From NCBI GenBank assembly GCA_964431965.1, contig CAYSLU010000007.1, forward strand, positions 1 through 64,000: DNA of 64,000 nucleotides, given 5' to 3'. The stretch is from CAYSLU01 sp964431965. Lineage in GTDB: Bacteria > Verrucomicrobiota > Kiritimatiellia > CAIKKV01 > CAYSLU01. Positions 52,899-61,793 of this stretch are shown one piece after another (positions within the stretch are counted from its first letter, which is position 1; the number at the start of each line of letters is the position of its first letter). Under the pieces are notes generated by a model. The model was not told where the DNA came from, made no database searches, and saw only the letters and a program-made list of their open reading frames with translations. A program made the position numbers and the translations under genes.

Positions 52899-54128
52899 TC
52901 AGGCGCGCGGCGGCCGGGCCGCCAAGGCCCGGAGCACCTCGGCGTAGACGCGGTCCACCGTGATGGCCTGCATGCAGCGGTTGTCCGTGCACGGCGAGAA
53001 TCGATGGTTCAGCATGTTCACGCACGGGCTGCAGGCCAGATCCGCGGTCACGCAGGCCGCGCGCGGTCCCATCGTGGAGTAGAGCAGCGGAGTTTCGGGG
53101 CCAAACAGCGAAACGACGCTCAGCGGCGTCAGCGCGGCGAAATGGCAGGGGCCGCTGTCGTTTGAGACCAGGACGTCGCTCAGGGTATACAGGGTCAGCA
53201 GATCGCGGAACGTCGTGCGACCCGCCAGGCTGATGCAGCGGCCCGGTTGCCCCACGGTGTCCGCCACGCGCTCGTTCGCCTCGCGCTCCGAAGGAGCGCC
53301 CGTTACCGCCACCACCGAGTCCGGTATGTCGCGCAGAATCCGTCCGGCGAGATCCACGAAGCGCGCCGTATCCCAGCGCCGGAGCGGCAGAAGGTCGCTG
53401 CAGTTCGGGTTGATCAGGACAAGCGGCCCGCGGATCGCCTGCCGCGTCTGCTCCTCAATGGCCGAACGGACCCGCGCGAGATCATCGGCCGACGGCTCGA
53501 ATACGGGCAGCGACAAGTCAGCGTCCGCCACGGATTCCTTGAAGCGGGGAACCGAACCGTCCGGCGAGAACGCCGCCCGCACCATGGCCAGAAAGCTCAG
53601 GCTCATGTGCCTCTGGAAGCCGTAGTTCAGCTCATGCGTGAACAGGCGCCCGCGGTACGGCCCCTCCGACGTGAAGTTGCGATACCCCACCCGGTTCCGC
53701 GCGCGCGTCAGCCAGGTGATGATGGCCGACGACCGCGTCAGCCCTTCCAGATCGATGGCCGTATCGATCCCCTCGCGCCGAACCCGGCTCAGCGCCCGAC
53801 GCAGCCCGCCGGCGAACGCGCCCAGGGTGTCGCGCCGAACCGTAATGATGTGCTCGGGAGGAAAGAACGGCAACAGGTCGAGGATGGGCCGGTTCTCCTC
53901 GAACACCATGATGAACAGGTTCTCGCGCCCCACCCGGCGGGCCGCCTCGGCGAACGCCGGACATGCGATCACGGTCGATCCCATTTCGATCAGCTTGATG
54001 AACAGGATGCGGCGGGGCGGTTGCGATGGCCCGCGCATGCGGCGAGCCACAGACTCCACAGCGGACAGCGCGGCGCACAGCGGCGCGCCGGCCAGTCGGT
54101 CAAACAGCAGAATCTCGCGCGGGTTCAT
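52899..54128 (-). CDS. Glycosyltransferase family 9 (heptosyltransferase-like)
   Basis: 409 residues. GT9 marks: ILFIKLIEMGSTVIACPA, NPNCSDLLPLRRWD, SNDSGPCHFAALTPL and FGPETPLLY. The C-terminal Cys group (CSPCVNMLNH..CTDNRCMQAI) is typical of the family. It would add heptose or another sugar to a lipid A/core acceptor. ATG at 54128 with GAGG eight bases upstream; open frame further upstream is not supported. It ends 9 bases from the WaaL-like stop, convergent. Confidence 0.88.
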   Translation of the reverse strand: MNPREILLFDRLAGAPLCAALSAVESVARRMRGPSQPPRRILFIKLIEMGSTVIACPAFAEAARRVGRENLFIMVFEENRPILDLLPFFPPEHIITVRRDTLGAFAGGLRRALSRVRREGIDTAIDLEGLTRSSAIITWLTRARNRVGYRNFTSEGPYRGRLFTHELNYGFQRHMSLSFLAMVRAAFSPDGSVPRFKESVADADLSLPVFEPSADDLARVRSAIEEQTRQAIRGPLVLINPNCSDLLPLRRWDTARFVDLAGRILRDIPDSVVAVTGAPSEREANERVADTVGQPGRCISLAGRTTFRDLLTLYTLSDVLVSNDSGPCHFAALTPLSVVSLFGPETPLLYSTMGPRAACVTADLACSPCVNMLNHRFSPCTDNRCMQAITVDRVYAEVLRALAARPPRA

Positions 54129-54210
54129 GATCGTTTCCTCGTGCCCAAGGCTGGAGATGCTTCCACATACGGGTCTGCCGATGCAAGACCAACATCCGTC
54201 GCCATTCGCC

Positions 54211-54239
54211 TTGTGCCGCCGCCATGCGCTCGCTATCGT
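54211..54239 (+). promoter_or_regulatory. Putative promoter of the LysM lipoprotein gene
   Basis: TTGTGC (54211-54216) and TATCGT (54234-54239), 17 apart; ATG at 54264. The -10 is identical to those of the CocE and OmpA genes. Confidence 0.45.
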
Positions 54240-54263
54240 CTGGTCCAGGAGGGACCAGTCGCC

Positions 54264-54818
54264 ATGATCAAGCATGCCGTAGCGCTTTCGCTTTTGCCCA
54301 TCGCCCTGCTGACCGGGTGCACCACCATCGGCGCGGATCAACCGGGGAACGGCTTGCCCGATCCGGCCGACGTGATGCAGGAGCGTCTGGTCCGGGTTGA
54401 GGAGAAGCTTTCCGGTATCCAGATGGAGCAGGCACGCCTGGCACGGGATATTGACCGGCTCCAGCGCAGCCAGGAGTCCGCCGCGGCGGCGCCGACCGCA
54501 ACCCAGATCCGCGACCTCGAGCGCCGCATCGAAGCCGTTGACGCCGCGCGCGAAGCCGATCGAAAGGCACTGTACGATCAACTGAGCCGCCGCATTGCCG
54601 AAATCCTCAACGCGTCCTCCGCTCCGGCGCCCAACCCGGCCCCTTCCGGCGGCGCGGCCCCCGCCGCCGCACGCGGGGAGCACGTGGTCCAAGCCGGCGA
54701 GACGCTATCCCAAATCGCCGCCCGGTACCGCACGAGCGTATCGGCCCTTCTGAAGGCCAACGCGCTGCAGGACGGGAACGCCATCCGAGTCGGCCAGAAG
54801 CTCGTGGTCCCGAAGTAG
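54264..54818 (+). CDS. LysM-domain lipoprotein
   Basis: 184 residues. Signal peptide ends LLTGC, a lipobox, so lipid-anchored in the envelope. A coiled-coil/helix (about 25-110, VRVEEKLSGIQMEQARL, IRDLERRIEAVDAAREA) leads to an Ala/Pro/Gly linker and a C-terminal LysM (HVVQAGETLSQIAARY, ALQDGNAIRVGQKLVVP) that binds peptidoglycan glycan. Role: cell-wall-linked scaffold or sensor. ATG at 54264 with GGAGGGACC upstream. Confidence 0.85.
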   Translation: MIKHAVALSLLPIALLTGCTTIGADQPGNGLPDPADVMQERLVRVEEKLSGIQMEQARLARDIDRLQRSQESAAAAPTATQIRDLERRIEAVDAAREADRKALYDQLSRRIAEILNASSAPAPNPAPSGGAAPAAARGEHVVQAGETLSQIAARYRTSVSALLKANALQDGNAIRVGQKLVVPK

Positions 54819-54842
54819 CCCGGCGCGAGGGGACCGAACTCC

Positions 54843-54871
54843 TTGTAGGCGAGCGGCTCGCGGAGTATAGT
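54843..54871 (+). promoter_or_regulatory. Putative promoter of nrdR with a spacer hairpin
   Basis: TTGTAG (54843-54848) and TATAGT (54866-54871), 17 bases apart; ATG at 54902. The spacer contains GCGAG-CGG-CTCGC (54849-54861), flanked by ACTCC and GGAGT arms. The -10 is close to consensus. Confidence 0.5.
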
Positions 54872-54901
54872 TCGTGAGTCGGTAATCGTCAGGAGTACCC
54901 C

Positions 54902-55354
54902 ATGCGCTGTCCCCGGTGCGGACATCAGGAAGACAAGGTCATCGATAGCCGGGCGGCCCGGAACGGCGATGTGATCCGCCGCCGGCGCATGTGCGCCAAG
55001 TGCAGCCACCGCTTCACTACCTACGAGGAAGTGGTCAAGGCCCAGCTCAAGGTGATCAAGCGGGACGGCCGCCACGAGGAGATGGACCGGCGCAAGCTGG
55101 TTACCGGAATCGAGCGCGCGTGCGAGAAGCGCCCGGTCGGGGCGGATCGCATCGAAACCATCGTCGATACCATCATCGCGGACCTCGAAAGCGAGTACGA
55201 GCGCGAGGTGCCGAGCGAGGTGATCGGGGAGAAGGTCATGATGCACCTGAAGGAGCTCGACGAGGTGGCCTTCGTCCGCTTCGCCTCCGTCTACCGCCGC
55301 TTCAAGGATGTCGGGCAGTTCCTCAACGAGATCCAGGAGCTCGCTTCCCGCTGA
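54902..55354 (+). CDS. nrdR: Transcriptional repressor NrdR
   Basis: 150 residues, the family's normal length. Zinc ribbon Cys residues at 3, 6, 31 and 34 (CPRC..CAKC), then an ATP-cone (about 46-136, VIKRDGRHEEMDRRKL, GIERACEKRPV). NrdR senses ATP/dATP and represses ribonucleotide reductase genes. GGAG lies six bases upstream. The next gene's ATG overlaps its stop by one base (TGATG). Confidence 0.96.
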   Translation: MRCPRCGHQEDKVIDSRAARNGDVIRRRRMCAKCSHRFTTYEEVVKAQLKVIKRDGRHEEMDRRKLVTGIERACEKRPVGADRIETIVDTIIADLESEYEREVPSEVIGEKVMMHLKELDEVAFVRFASVYRRFKDVGQFLNEIQELASR

Positions 55355-55971
55355 TGATCTGGAGCGCACAGGACGACACGGCCACCCCCCGCGAGCTGGT
55401 GGTCTCGCGCATCATGGCCGAGCTGGCCGAGCTGGCGACGGATCCCGCTGACATCCCGCGACTGCGCGAGGTCGCGCAGGGGGTGGCGGGATATGTGGCC
55501 CGCCACGTGGACGGGTTCTGCGTGGAATCCCCCATGGTCCTGCTCCTCACCGCCCGCGCCCTGACGGCGGTGGGTGATCGCGCGCTCGCCAGGCGCCTCA
55601 TCCTGTACGGATCGCGCACGGTCCGGCCCGCAATCTGGACGGCCGCCGGCGACGACACGACCATCGTCCTGGATGTGGAGCGGCTGGCGGGGCGGGACCA
55701 GGACCGGTTTGAGCTGGCGCTCTTTGAGGGGCTGAATACGGCCCTGGAGGCGGTCTCGCCCGCGTGGGACCCCTCCGCCGGCGAAGGCGCGCTCGGCCTT
55801 CGCCGCATGCACCATGCCGCCGCCGCCGTCACGGGCACTCCACCCGAGAGCCGCCGGACCCGGGCGCTGGTTTCGGAAATCAAGAACGCCTGCACGGACA
55901 AGCTGGGGACCTTCCGGGACGAACGCCGCTGGCGCCAGGCGCCGCGGGTGATGGACCTCGACCTCGCGTAG
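55354..55971 (+). CDS. Conserved hypothetical protein coupled to nrdR
   Basis: 205 residues, soluble, no family I recognise. It starts MIWSAQDDTATPRELV; the middle has VLLLTARALTAVGDRALARR, and GLRRMHHAAAAVTG. Mostly helical by appearance, no signal peptide or metal cluster. The ATG overlaps nrdR's stop by one base, and the gap to the amidase is 9 bases, so it is in that operon. Function unknown. Confidence 0.75.
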   Translation: MIWSAQDDTATPRELVVSRIMAELAELATDPADIPRLREVAQGVAGYVARHVDGFCVESPMVLLLTARALTAVGDRALARRLILYGSRTVRPAIWTAAGDDTTIVLDVERLAGRDQDRFELALFEGLNTALEAVSPAWDPSAGEGALGLRRMHHAAAAVTGTPPESRRTRALVSEIKNACTDKLGTFRDERRWRQAPRVMDLDLA

Positions 55972-55980
55972 CCGCTCGCC

Positions 55981-56652
55981 ATGAAGCCCGACACGGACAT
56001 TCTGATCCCGGAACCAGCCGCCCTCACCCGCCGTCGGTTTCTGCAGATGGCGCTGCTGGCGCTCCCCGCGTTCGTAATCCCCGGCACGGCGCACGGCGCG
56101 ACAGCCCGGGCCTACGGCCGACCGCTCGATCTGGGCTTCATCTCCGCTCGTCTACCCCTCGTCCGTCGCTCCGCCTGGACGCGGTACCAGCCGCGCCTGT
56201 CGCGCATCTATGCCGCCAGCCGCTTCAGCCGGCTCACAATCCACCACACCGGCCTCTACGTCAACACGTCCACCGCGCGCAACTCCGTTGCGCGGGACAT
56301 GCAAGGCGTCCTGGCCGCGCACGTTCGCCTGCGCTACGGCGATATCGGATACCACTTTGCCGTGGACTACTCCGGGTGCGTATGGGAGGGGCGGTCGCTC
56401 GCGCACCAGGGCGCACACGTCTCCGGCGCCAACGAGCACAACATCGGCGTCGTGCTCCTCGGGAACTTCGAGCGCCAGCGGCCGGCCCAGGCCCAGATGA
56501 GCGCGCTCCGGTCCCTGGTCTCCGCGCTGACCCAGCGCTACGGCATCTCGTCCCGGCGCATCTATGGGCACCGCGACCTGGGCGCCACGGCCTGCCCCGG
56601 GCGCTACCTGTACCCCGGGGTCACCAACTTGCGACGCAGCTACTCTGCCTGA
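55981..56652 (+). CDS. Tat-exported PGRP/N-acetylmuramoyl-L-alanine amidase (Amidase_2 type)
   Basis: 223 residues. A Tat signal, TRRRFLQM at 16-23, ends about GTAHG. Zinc-binding amidase: LTIHHTG with His88-His89, YHFAVDYSG, and YGHRDLGATACPG with the second His and Cys. Cleaves the bond between MurNAc and L-alanine in peptidoglycan, after Tat export in folded form. Lies 9 bases downstream of the hypothetical gene, same operon. Confidence 0.88.
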   Translation: MKPDTDILIPEPAALTRRRFLQMALLALPAFVIPGTAHGATARAYGRPLDLGFISARLPLVRRSAWTRYQPRLSRIYAASRFSRLTIHHTGLYVNTSTARNSVARDMQGVLAAHVRLRYGDIGYHFAVDYSGCVWEGRSLAHQGAHVSGANEHNIGVVLLGNFERQRPAQAQMSALRSLVSALTQRYGISSRRIYGHRDLGATACPGRYLYPGVTNLRRSYSA

Positions 56653-56701
56653 GGCAGACGCCTGACGACTGACCGACAACCGCCACCATCAGGAGCCACA
56701 C

Positions 56702-57664
56702 ATGATCAGCGACGCTCGGATGCAGAAGGAACTGGCCCGCACGCTGGACCGCACCGATTTCAAGGACCTGGGCGAGGCGGAGCGCGGCAAGGTCCGCGAC
56801 AGCTACAAGCAGGGGAAGCGGCGGATCATCGTGACTACGGACCGGGTGTCGGCCTTCGACTGCATCCTGGGCACCATCCCGTTCAAGGGCCAGGTTCTGA
56901 ACCAGATTGCCGCATTCTGGTTCGACAAGACTCGCGGAGTCGTGCCGAATCACGTCCTGGACATCCCCGACCCGAATGTCATGGTCGTGCGCGAGTGCCA
57001 GCAGCTGCCGCTCGAGTTCATCGTCCGCGGCTACATCACCGGCGTCACCAAGACCTCCGCCTGGTACAACTACCAGCAGGGCGTCCGCGACTTCTGCGGA
57101 AACCGCCTGGCCGAGGGGCTGCGTAAGGACCAGAAATTCGAGCGGCCCATCCTGACCCCCACAACCAAGCTTGAAAAGCACGACCGCTCCATCTCCCGCG
57201 CCGAGGCAATCGCCGAGGGCCTGATCGACGCGAAGACCTTTGATGCCGTGGCCGACATCGCCTTCCGCGTCTTCGCGGCCGGCGTCGAGCACGCCCGCTC
57301 TCGCGGCCTGATCCTCGTCGACACCAAGTACGAGTTCGGCATGCTCGACGGACAGGTCGTCCTGTCCGACGAAGTGCACACGCCCGACTCCTCGCGCTAC
57401 TGGATCGCAGACACGTACGAGGAGCGCTTCCGCGCCGGGCAGGACCAGCGCGGGATCGACAAGGAGTACGTGCGCGAGTGGCTGGCCGCACGGGGCTTCC
57501 GCGGAGACGGGCAGCCGCCGGCTCTGACCGACGACGTGCGAGCCGAGGCCGCCCGCCGCTACATCACCGTCTACGAGCAGATCACCGGCCAGGCGTTTTC
57601 CATCACGGATCAGCCGGTCGAGGAGCGCATCCGCGCCAACCTGAAGTCCAAGGGCTATCTCTAG
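56702..57664 (+). CDS. purC: Phosphoribosylaminoimidazole-succinocarboxamide synthase
   Basis: 320 residues. GKVRDSYKQGKRRIIVTTDR with DRVSAFDC, IVRGYITG, and TPTTKLEKHDRSI, then LVDTKYEFG and DEVHTPDSSRYW are conserved PurC marks. Converts CAIR and aspartate to SAICAR in purine synthesis, cytoplasmic. AGGAG lies close to the ATG. Longer than the ~240-residue bacterial form, like eukaryotic and some bacterial enzymes. Convergent with the Nudix-like gene. Confidence 0.96.
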   Translation: MISDARMQKELARTLDRTDFKDLGEAERGKVRDSYKQGKRRIIVTTDRVSAFDCILGTIPFKGQVLNQIAAFWFDKTRGVVPNHVLDIPDPNVMVVRECQQLPLEFIVRGYITGVTKTSAWYNYQQGVRDFCGNRLAEGLRKDQKFERPILTPTTKLEKHDRSISRAEAIAEGLIDAKTFDAVADIAFRVFAAGVEHARSRGLILVDTKYEFGMLDGQVVLSDEVHTPDSSRYWIADTYEERFRAGQDQRGIDKEYVREWLAARGFRGDGQPPALTDDVRAEAARRYITVYEQITGQAFSITDQPVEERIRANLKSKGYL

Positions 57665-57674
57665 GCCATGCCGG

Positions 57675-58286
57675 TCAGCCGGCCGCGAGCAGGCGATCCA
57701 AGCTGTCGAGGCACAGCTGCGACCAGCTTTCGAGCCGGTCACGCATCGAGCGCAGAGCATCCACGCTGCGGAACCCGGACTCGGTGATCACGCCCTCGCG
57801 CTTGCGCACGTCGGCCGAAGCCGCACGCAGGATGTGAACCACGCCCAGATGCACCTGGCCGACGCTGTTGGAGTCATCGTTCAGGAGCGCCACAATCCGC
57901 TGCGTGTATCCGGAAGCCAACTCGACCTCTTCCTCGAGTTCCCGCACCGCGGCGTTCGAGTAGACATCCCCAAACAGACTCTCGTCACAGTTGTTGATGT
58001 GCCCGCCGATGCCGATGGATGCCTTGGCGACGAGTCGCTCCTCGCCGGATTTCTTCCCCCGCACGTAGCACCACACCAGCCCGCCGTGCGTGATGATGAA
58101 GTACGGAATGATCTGCTTGATGGACGGATCGTTCTCGGCCTTCGAGCGCGGCACGAATCGGTAGTGGCCCCGATCGAGCAGGACGGGCGTGTACCGGGCC
58201 ACATCGAAACAGAGCCCCTGGAACATCCCGATCTCCTCGACCAGCCGACGCTCGACGACCAGCAGGCTCTCCTCCGGCTTGCTCAT
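57675..58286 (-). CDS. Nudix-like phosphoesterase (COG4112 type)
   Basis: 203 residues. The Nudix box is recognisable but stretched: IGGHINNCDESLFGDV, then AVRELEEEVEL, with about nine extra residues between the glycine/glutamate start and REL-EEE. This matches MutT-family phosphoesterases of the COG4112 type, judged from memory. It would cleave a nucleoside diphosphate-linked or phosphodiester substrate, unknown. ATG at 58286; a GTG at 58304 is possible; no clear ribosome-binding site for either. Confidence 0.75.
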   Translation of the reverse strand: MSKPEESLLVVERRLVEEIGMFQGLCFDVARYTPVLLDRGHYRFVPRSKAENDPSIKQIIPYFIITHGGLVWCYVRGKKSGEERLVAKASIGIGGHINNCDESLFGDVYSNAAVRELEEEVELASGYTQRIVALLNDDSNSVGQVHLGVVHILRAASADVRKREGVITESGFRSVDALRSMRDRLESWSQLCLDSLDRLLAAG

Positions 58287-58422
58287 GGCGGCGGATATTC
58301 GCACGCCGTCGCGAATCCGGGCAAGCGGCTTTTCACGACGACCGGGTGGCCCGGGCGGCGAACGAAATGGCGTGCCTTGCCCGACCCTCTGCTATACTCC
58401 CTCGCATCGACGCGAGGCAACG

Positions 58423-59214
58423 ATGAGACTGATGACAGCCAGCGAGTGGACGCCCTTCCGAAACGGGGGGATCACCTGGAACGTCCGCCCCTGCTTCGCC
58501 GCCCCCTTCCGGGAGTGGATTGCCGCTCACTTCGATGGCGCGGGCTGGATCGGAACGACTCCCCTGAAGCAGGATACCGGCTCACGTGTGCTCGAAGCGG
58601 GCGGCTGGGTCATCAAGGAGAGCACCCGGCGGCGGGGCCGCGGTCTGCTCCGCTTCGGACTCCGGCGATCAGGCTCCCGGCGGGCGTTCGTTCTCGCGCA
58701 GCGCCTGCTCGCCCGGAAGATCGCCACGCCGGAACCCGTGGCATGGGCGACGGTGCGTCGGAATGGGATCCGCGTGCGAGACTACCTGATCACCGTGCGC
58801 CTGTCCGAAACCGAGAACTTGCAGGCCCGATGCCGTCGACTGGCAACTGATCCCAAGGGGCGAGCCGCCACCCTGTCGGCCGTGGGCGATCTGCTGGCCC
58901 GTTTTCACGCCAGCGGGCTCGCGAACCGGGACCTGAAAGATGAGAACATCCTCTGCGCCTGCCAGGCGGATCCCGTCTTGAGCGTGGTGGACCTCGATGG
59001 CGTCCGCGCGTTCGACCGGGTCTCAACCGCGCGCGCCCGGGCCGACTTCTGGCCCATCGTGCGATCGCTGCGTCGGCTCGGCTGGGCGGATCCGGCGGAC
59101 CAAGCCGCCCTGCTCGCCGCATACAATGCCGGTGTTCCGCCGCTCCTGAGGCTGAATGCTCTGCCTCACCTCAGCCGGCGGGACCCCGGCGTGCGCTTGC
59201 AGGCCAGCCCCTGA
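58423..59214 (+). CDS. Kdo/lipopolysaccharide kinase (WaaP)-like protein
   Basis: 263 residues. Kinase-like fold: VIKEST with a catalytic Lys candidate, ANRDLKDENILC carrying the catalytic Asp near 170 in the RDLKDEN loop, and VVDLDGVRAF with the metal-binding Asp. Matches the lipopolysaccharide-kinase (Kdo/WaaP) group. Phosphorylates LPS core sugars with ATP. GAGG six bases upstream; a TATACT at 58393 may be a -10 but has no clear -35. It fits the envelope theme. Confidence 0.8.
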   Translation: MRLMTASEWTPFRNGGITWNVRPCFAAPFREWIAAHFDGAGWIGTTPLKQDTGSRVLEAGGWVIKESTRRRGRGLLRFGLRRSGSRRAFVLAQRLLARKIATPEPVAWATVRRNGIRVRDYLITVRLSETENLQARCRRLATDPKGRAATLSAVGDLLARFHASGLANRDLKDENILCACQADPVLSVVDLDGVRAFDRVSTARARADFWPIVRSLRRLGWADPADQAALLAAYNAGVPPLLRLNALPHLSRRDPGVRLQASP

Positions 59215-59265
59215 TCAGCGGATCAGGGGACGGGAGACCCAGCCGCCCCCCTCATCGCCATCCGC

Positions 59266-60222
59266 TCACGGAGGCGGAGCCGGCAGGGCCGCATTGGCAC
59301 CGCAGGCATAGGTCAGGATGCCGCGCGCGATGCCTTCGGCAATCGTATCGCGGCTCGCCTTTCGAAGCAGCTTCTCCTCGTCAGCCGCGCACGAGAGGAA
59401 TCCGCACTCAACCAGGACGGCCGGGCAGGGCGCGTCCCGAAGCACTTGGAAGCGTGCCCGCCTGAGCCCGCGATCCTCTCCTCCCGAGCACACCAGAAGG
59501 CCCTTCTGAATGTAGTAGCCGGCCACCAGATTGGCCGGATCATAGCGATTCCCCGCGCATACCCGAGCATCCGACTTGCGCGCCTCGGACGACGAAGTCG
59601 ACGGGAATCCCGGCGAAGTCAGCGCGTACGTCTCGAAGCCGGACGCCGTCCGGTCCGGCGAATAGTTCACGTGGATGCTGACAAACAGGTCCGCCCGCCG
59701 CTTGACCGCCAGCCACGACCGGCTGTCCAAGTCGAGCGTCGAATCGCGGTCGCGCGTCAGGCACGCGCGGATGTCGCACGCCTCGAGCTTGGCGGCCACG
59801 CGCTTGGCCAGATCCAGCACGATCATCTTCTCTTCGACCCCCTGCTTCCCGATCGTGCCCGGGTCGGCGCCCCCATGCCCGGGGTCGAGCATGACGAGGT
59901 CGCAGCGCCGCAGCGTAAGACCACGCTCCCGCTGCAGCAGCGGGCCCACGACCACCCGCGCATCGGTCTCCGTCAGCGACCAGCGCCCGCGCTCCGGAAT
60001 AAGCGGCGAGTTGAGGTACACGAGCAGGCCATCGTGGAACAGCCGGCGGCTATTGGTCTCCAGCACCAGCGACACATCCGCGCCGCTCAGCGTGATGCGC
60101 CTGTTCCGCTCCGGAGACGCGACCAAGCCATGCGTCCGCGCCACCTCCACGACGGGGAGGTTGCGCGCGGAGGACAGCGCGGCGGCCAGGCACAGACCGC
60201 ATGCGATAAGCCATCTAGCCAT
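59266..60222 (-). CDS. N-acetylmuramoyl-L-alanine amidase, AmiC type
   Basis: 318 residues. Signal peptide (LIACGLCLAAALSSA-RN). Amidase_3 marks: VMLDPGHGGADPG (zinc His), GVEEKMIVLDLA (Glu), VSIHVNYSPD (His) and VLVECGFLSC (catalytic Glu). Cleaves peptidoglycan at the MurNAc-L-Ala bond in the periplasm, for cell separation. ATG at 60222; a GTG two codons earlier (60228) is an alternative. Convergent with the Kdo-kinase-like gene. Confidence 0.9.
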   Translation of the reverse strand: MARWLIACGLCLAAALSSARNLPVVEVARTHGLVASPERNRRITLSGADVSLVLETNSRRLFHDGLLVYLNSPLIPERGRWSLTETDARVVVGPLLQRERGLTLRRCDLVMLDPGHGGADPGTIGKQGVEEKMIVLDLAKRVAAKLEACDIRACLTRDRDSTLDLDSRSWLAVKRRADLFVSIHVNYSPDRTASGFETYALTSPGFPSTSSSEARKSDARVCAGNRYDPANLVAGYYIQKGLLVCSGGEDRGLRRARFQVLRDAPCPAVLVECGFLSCAADEEKLLRKASRDTIAEGIARGILTYACGANAALPAPPP

Positions 60223-60361
60223 GGTCACGGACCGCCCGACCGAAGCGGGAGAAGGCAGGCCGCTTGCGGCTTGAACCGATTTGATATAGCCTTGTTCGAA
60301 TAGCCTCTGGTATAGATAGTATCAACTGTTTTTTGGCTTCGTCAGCAAGGATCTGGCTGCC

Positions 60362-61777
60362 ATGGAAGAAGTTACTCTTGAGACCGCCCCGCCGTCGGTA
60401 CGCGACTTGTTCAACCGCGGATTCTCCGCACTTGAGCGGGGGAATCTCGACTACTCGATCGACATGCTGGGTCGCTGCGTGGAACTGGCCCCGACCTTCT
60501 TCCGGGCCTGGAAATTCCTGCGCGCGGCCGAGGTCAAGCAGTTCAGGGCCCGGAACCCGGGCGCCGTTTCCCGCAGCGTACAGCGCGCGGCCAGCTATCC
60601 ATCGGTGCTGAAGGCCATGGCTCTGCTCAAGGCCGGCAAGTCCATGGACGCCATCAAGGTAGCCGAGAAGGTGCTGCGCAAGGACCCGTTCAACATGGAT
60701 GCCGTGAAGGCGCTCGGTCGCGCGGCCGAGGCGGCCAAGATGCCCGAGATCGCCATCCAGGCGCTCGCCTCCGTCCGGGAGCAGCAGCCGGATAACATCC
60801 TGGTCCTCAACTGGCTCGGCGCCCTCTACATGGAAACCGGACAGACCCGGGCGGGACGCGAGTGCTTCGAGTCGCTCGTGTCTCTGAAGCCAAACGATGG
60901 CGCTGCCTTGAAGTCGCTGAAGGATGCCATGGCGATCCACAGCATGTCCTCCGATGGTTGGTCGGAGGCATCCACCAGCACCAGCAAGGACGCCTATCGC
61001 CGCGTGATGCGCGACGAGAAGCAGGCGGTCTTGCTCGAGCAGCAGAACAAGGCGGTCAAAGGCGAGCGGGACGTCGACGCCCTTATCGCCGAGGGCCTCA
61101 CCAAGGTCGCCAAGGAACCCGGTAACATCAACTATCGACGCGCCTTGGCCAACCTGTACGCTGGCGCCATGCGCTGGCCCGATGCAATCCGCACGCTGGA
61201 GGAAGCTCAGCAGCTTGCCGGCGCCCGCGATCCCCAGATCGACGCGGCTCTCAACACGATCCAGCTGCAGCAGTACGACGAGCAGATCAAGGTGCTGCAA
61301 GACGCTGGCGACACGGCGGCAGCCGAGACCAAGCGGGCCGAGCGCACCGCCTACCGGTACGAGGACATCAGGGACCGGGTGAGCCGATACCCGAACGACT
61401 TGGCGCTCAAGTTCGAGTATGGCGAGCAGTTGTACGAGCGCGGCATGATCAGCGAAGCGATCCAGCAGTTCCAGCTGGCGCAGAGACATGCCCAACGCCG
61501 TCCCCGTGCCCTCTACTACCTCGGGCTCTGCTTCAAGGCGAAGAAGCAGTACGACTTGGCCACCAGCCAGCTGGAGAAGGCCGCCTCCGAACAGCTCGTG
61601 ATGGATCAGACCAAGAAGGACATCCTCTACGAGCTGGGGCAGATCGCCGAAGCTTCCGGAAACGCCCCGACGGCCCTGGCGTACTACAAGCAGGTCTACG
61701 AGGTCGACATCTCGTACCGGGACGTATCAGAGAAGATCGAAAAGGGCTACAGCGCCGCCGCCGAGGCCGGCGCCTGA
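60362..61777 (+). CDS. Cytoplasmic TPR protein
   Basis: 471 residues, no signal peptide. At least six to eight tetratricopeptide repeats are visible in two blocks (about 13-195 and 250-455), e.g. FNRGFSALERGNLDYSIDML, AIKVAEKVLRKDPFNMDAVK, LANLYAGAMRWPDAIRTLEE and ALYYLGLCFKAKKQYDLATS. A charged connector (AYRRVMRDEKQAVLLEQQNK) separates them. Probably a protein-interaction scaffold; partners unknown. AAGGA lies about 13 bases upstream. A TTGATA...TATCAA dyad (60281-60286, 60320-60325) precedes it. Divergent from the amidase. Confidence 0.85.
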   Translation: MEEVTLETAPPSVRDLFNRGFSALERGNLDYSIDMLGRCVELAPTFFRAWKFLRAAEVKQFRARNPGAVSRSVQRAASYPSVLKAMALLKAGKSMDAIKVAEKVLRKDPFNMDAVKALGRAAEAAKMPEIAIQALASVREQQPDNILVLNWLGALYMETGQTRAGRECFESLVSLKPNDGAALKSLKDAMAIHSMSSDGWSEASTSTSKDAYRRVMRDEKQAVLLEQQNKAVKGERDVDALIAEGLTKVAKEPGNINYRRALANLYAGAMRWPDAIRTLEEAQQLAGARDPQIDAALNTIQLQQYDEQIKVLQDAGDTAAAETKRAERTAYRYEDIRDRVSRYPNDLALKFEYGEQLYERGMISEAIQQFQLAQRHAQRRPRALYYLGLCFKAKKQYDLATSQLEKAASEQLVMDQTKKDILYELGQIAEASGNAPTALAYYKQVYEVDISYRDVSEKIEKGYSAAAEAGA

Positions 61778-61793
61778 CGGCGGATGCGCCCGC

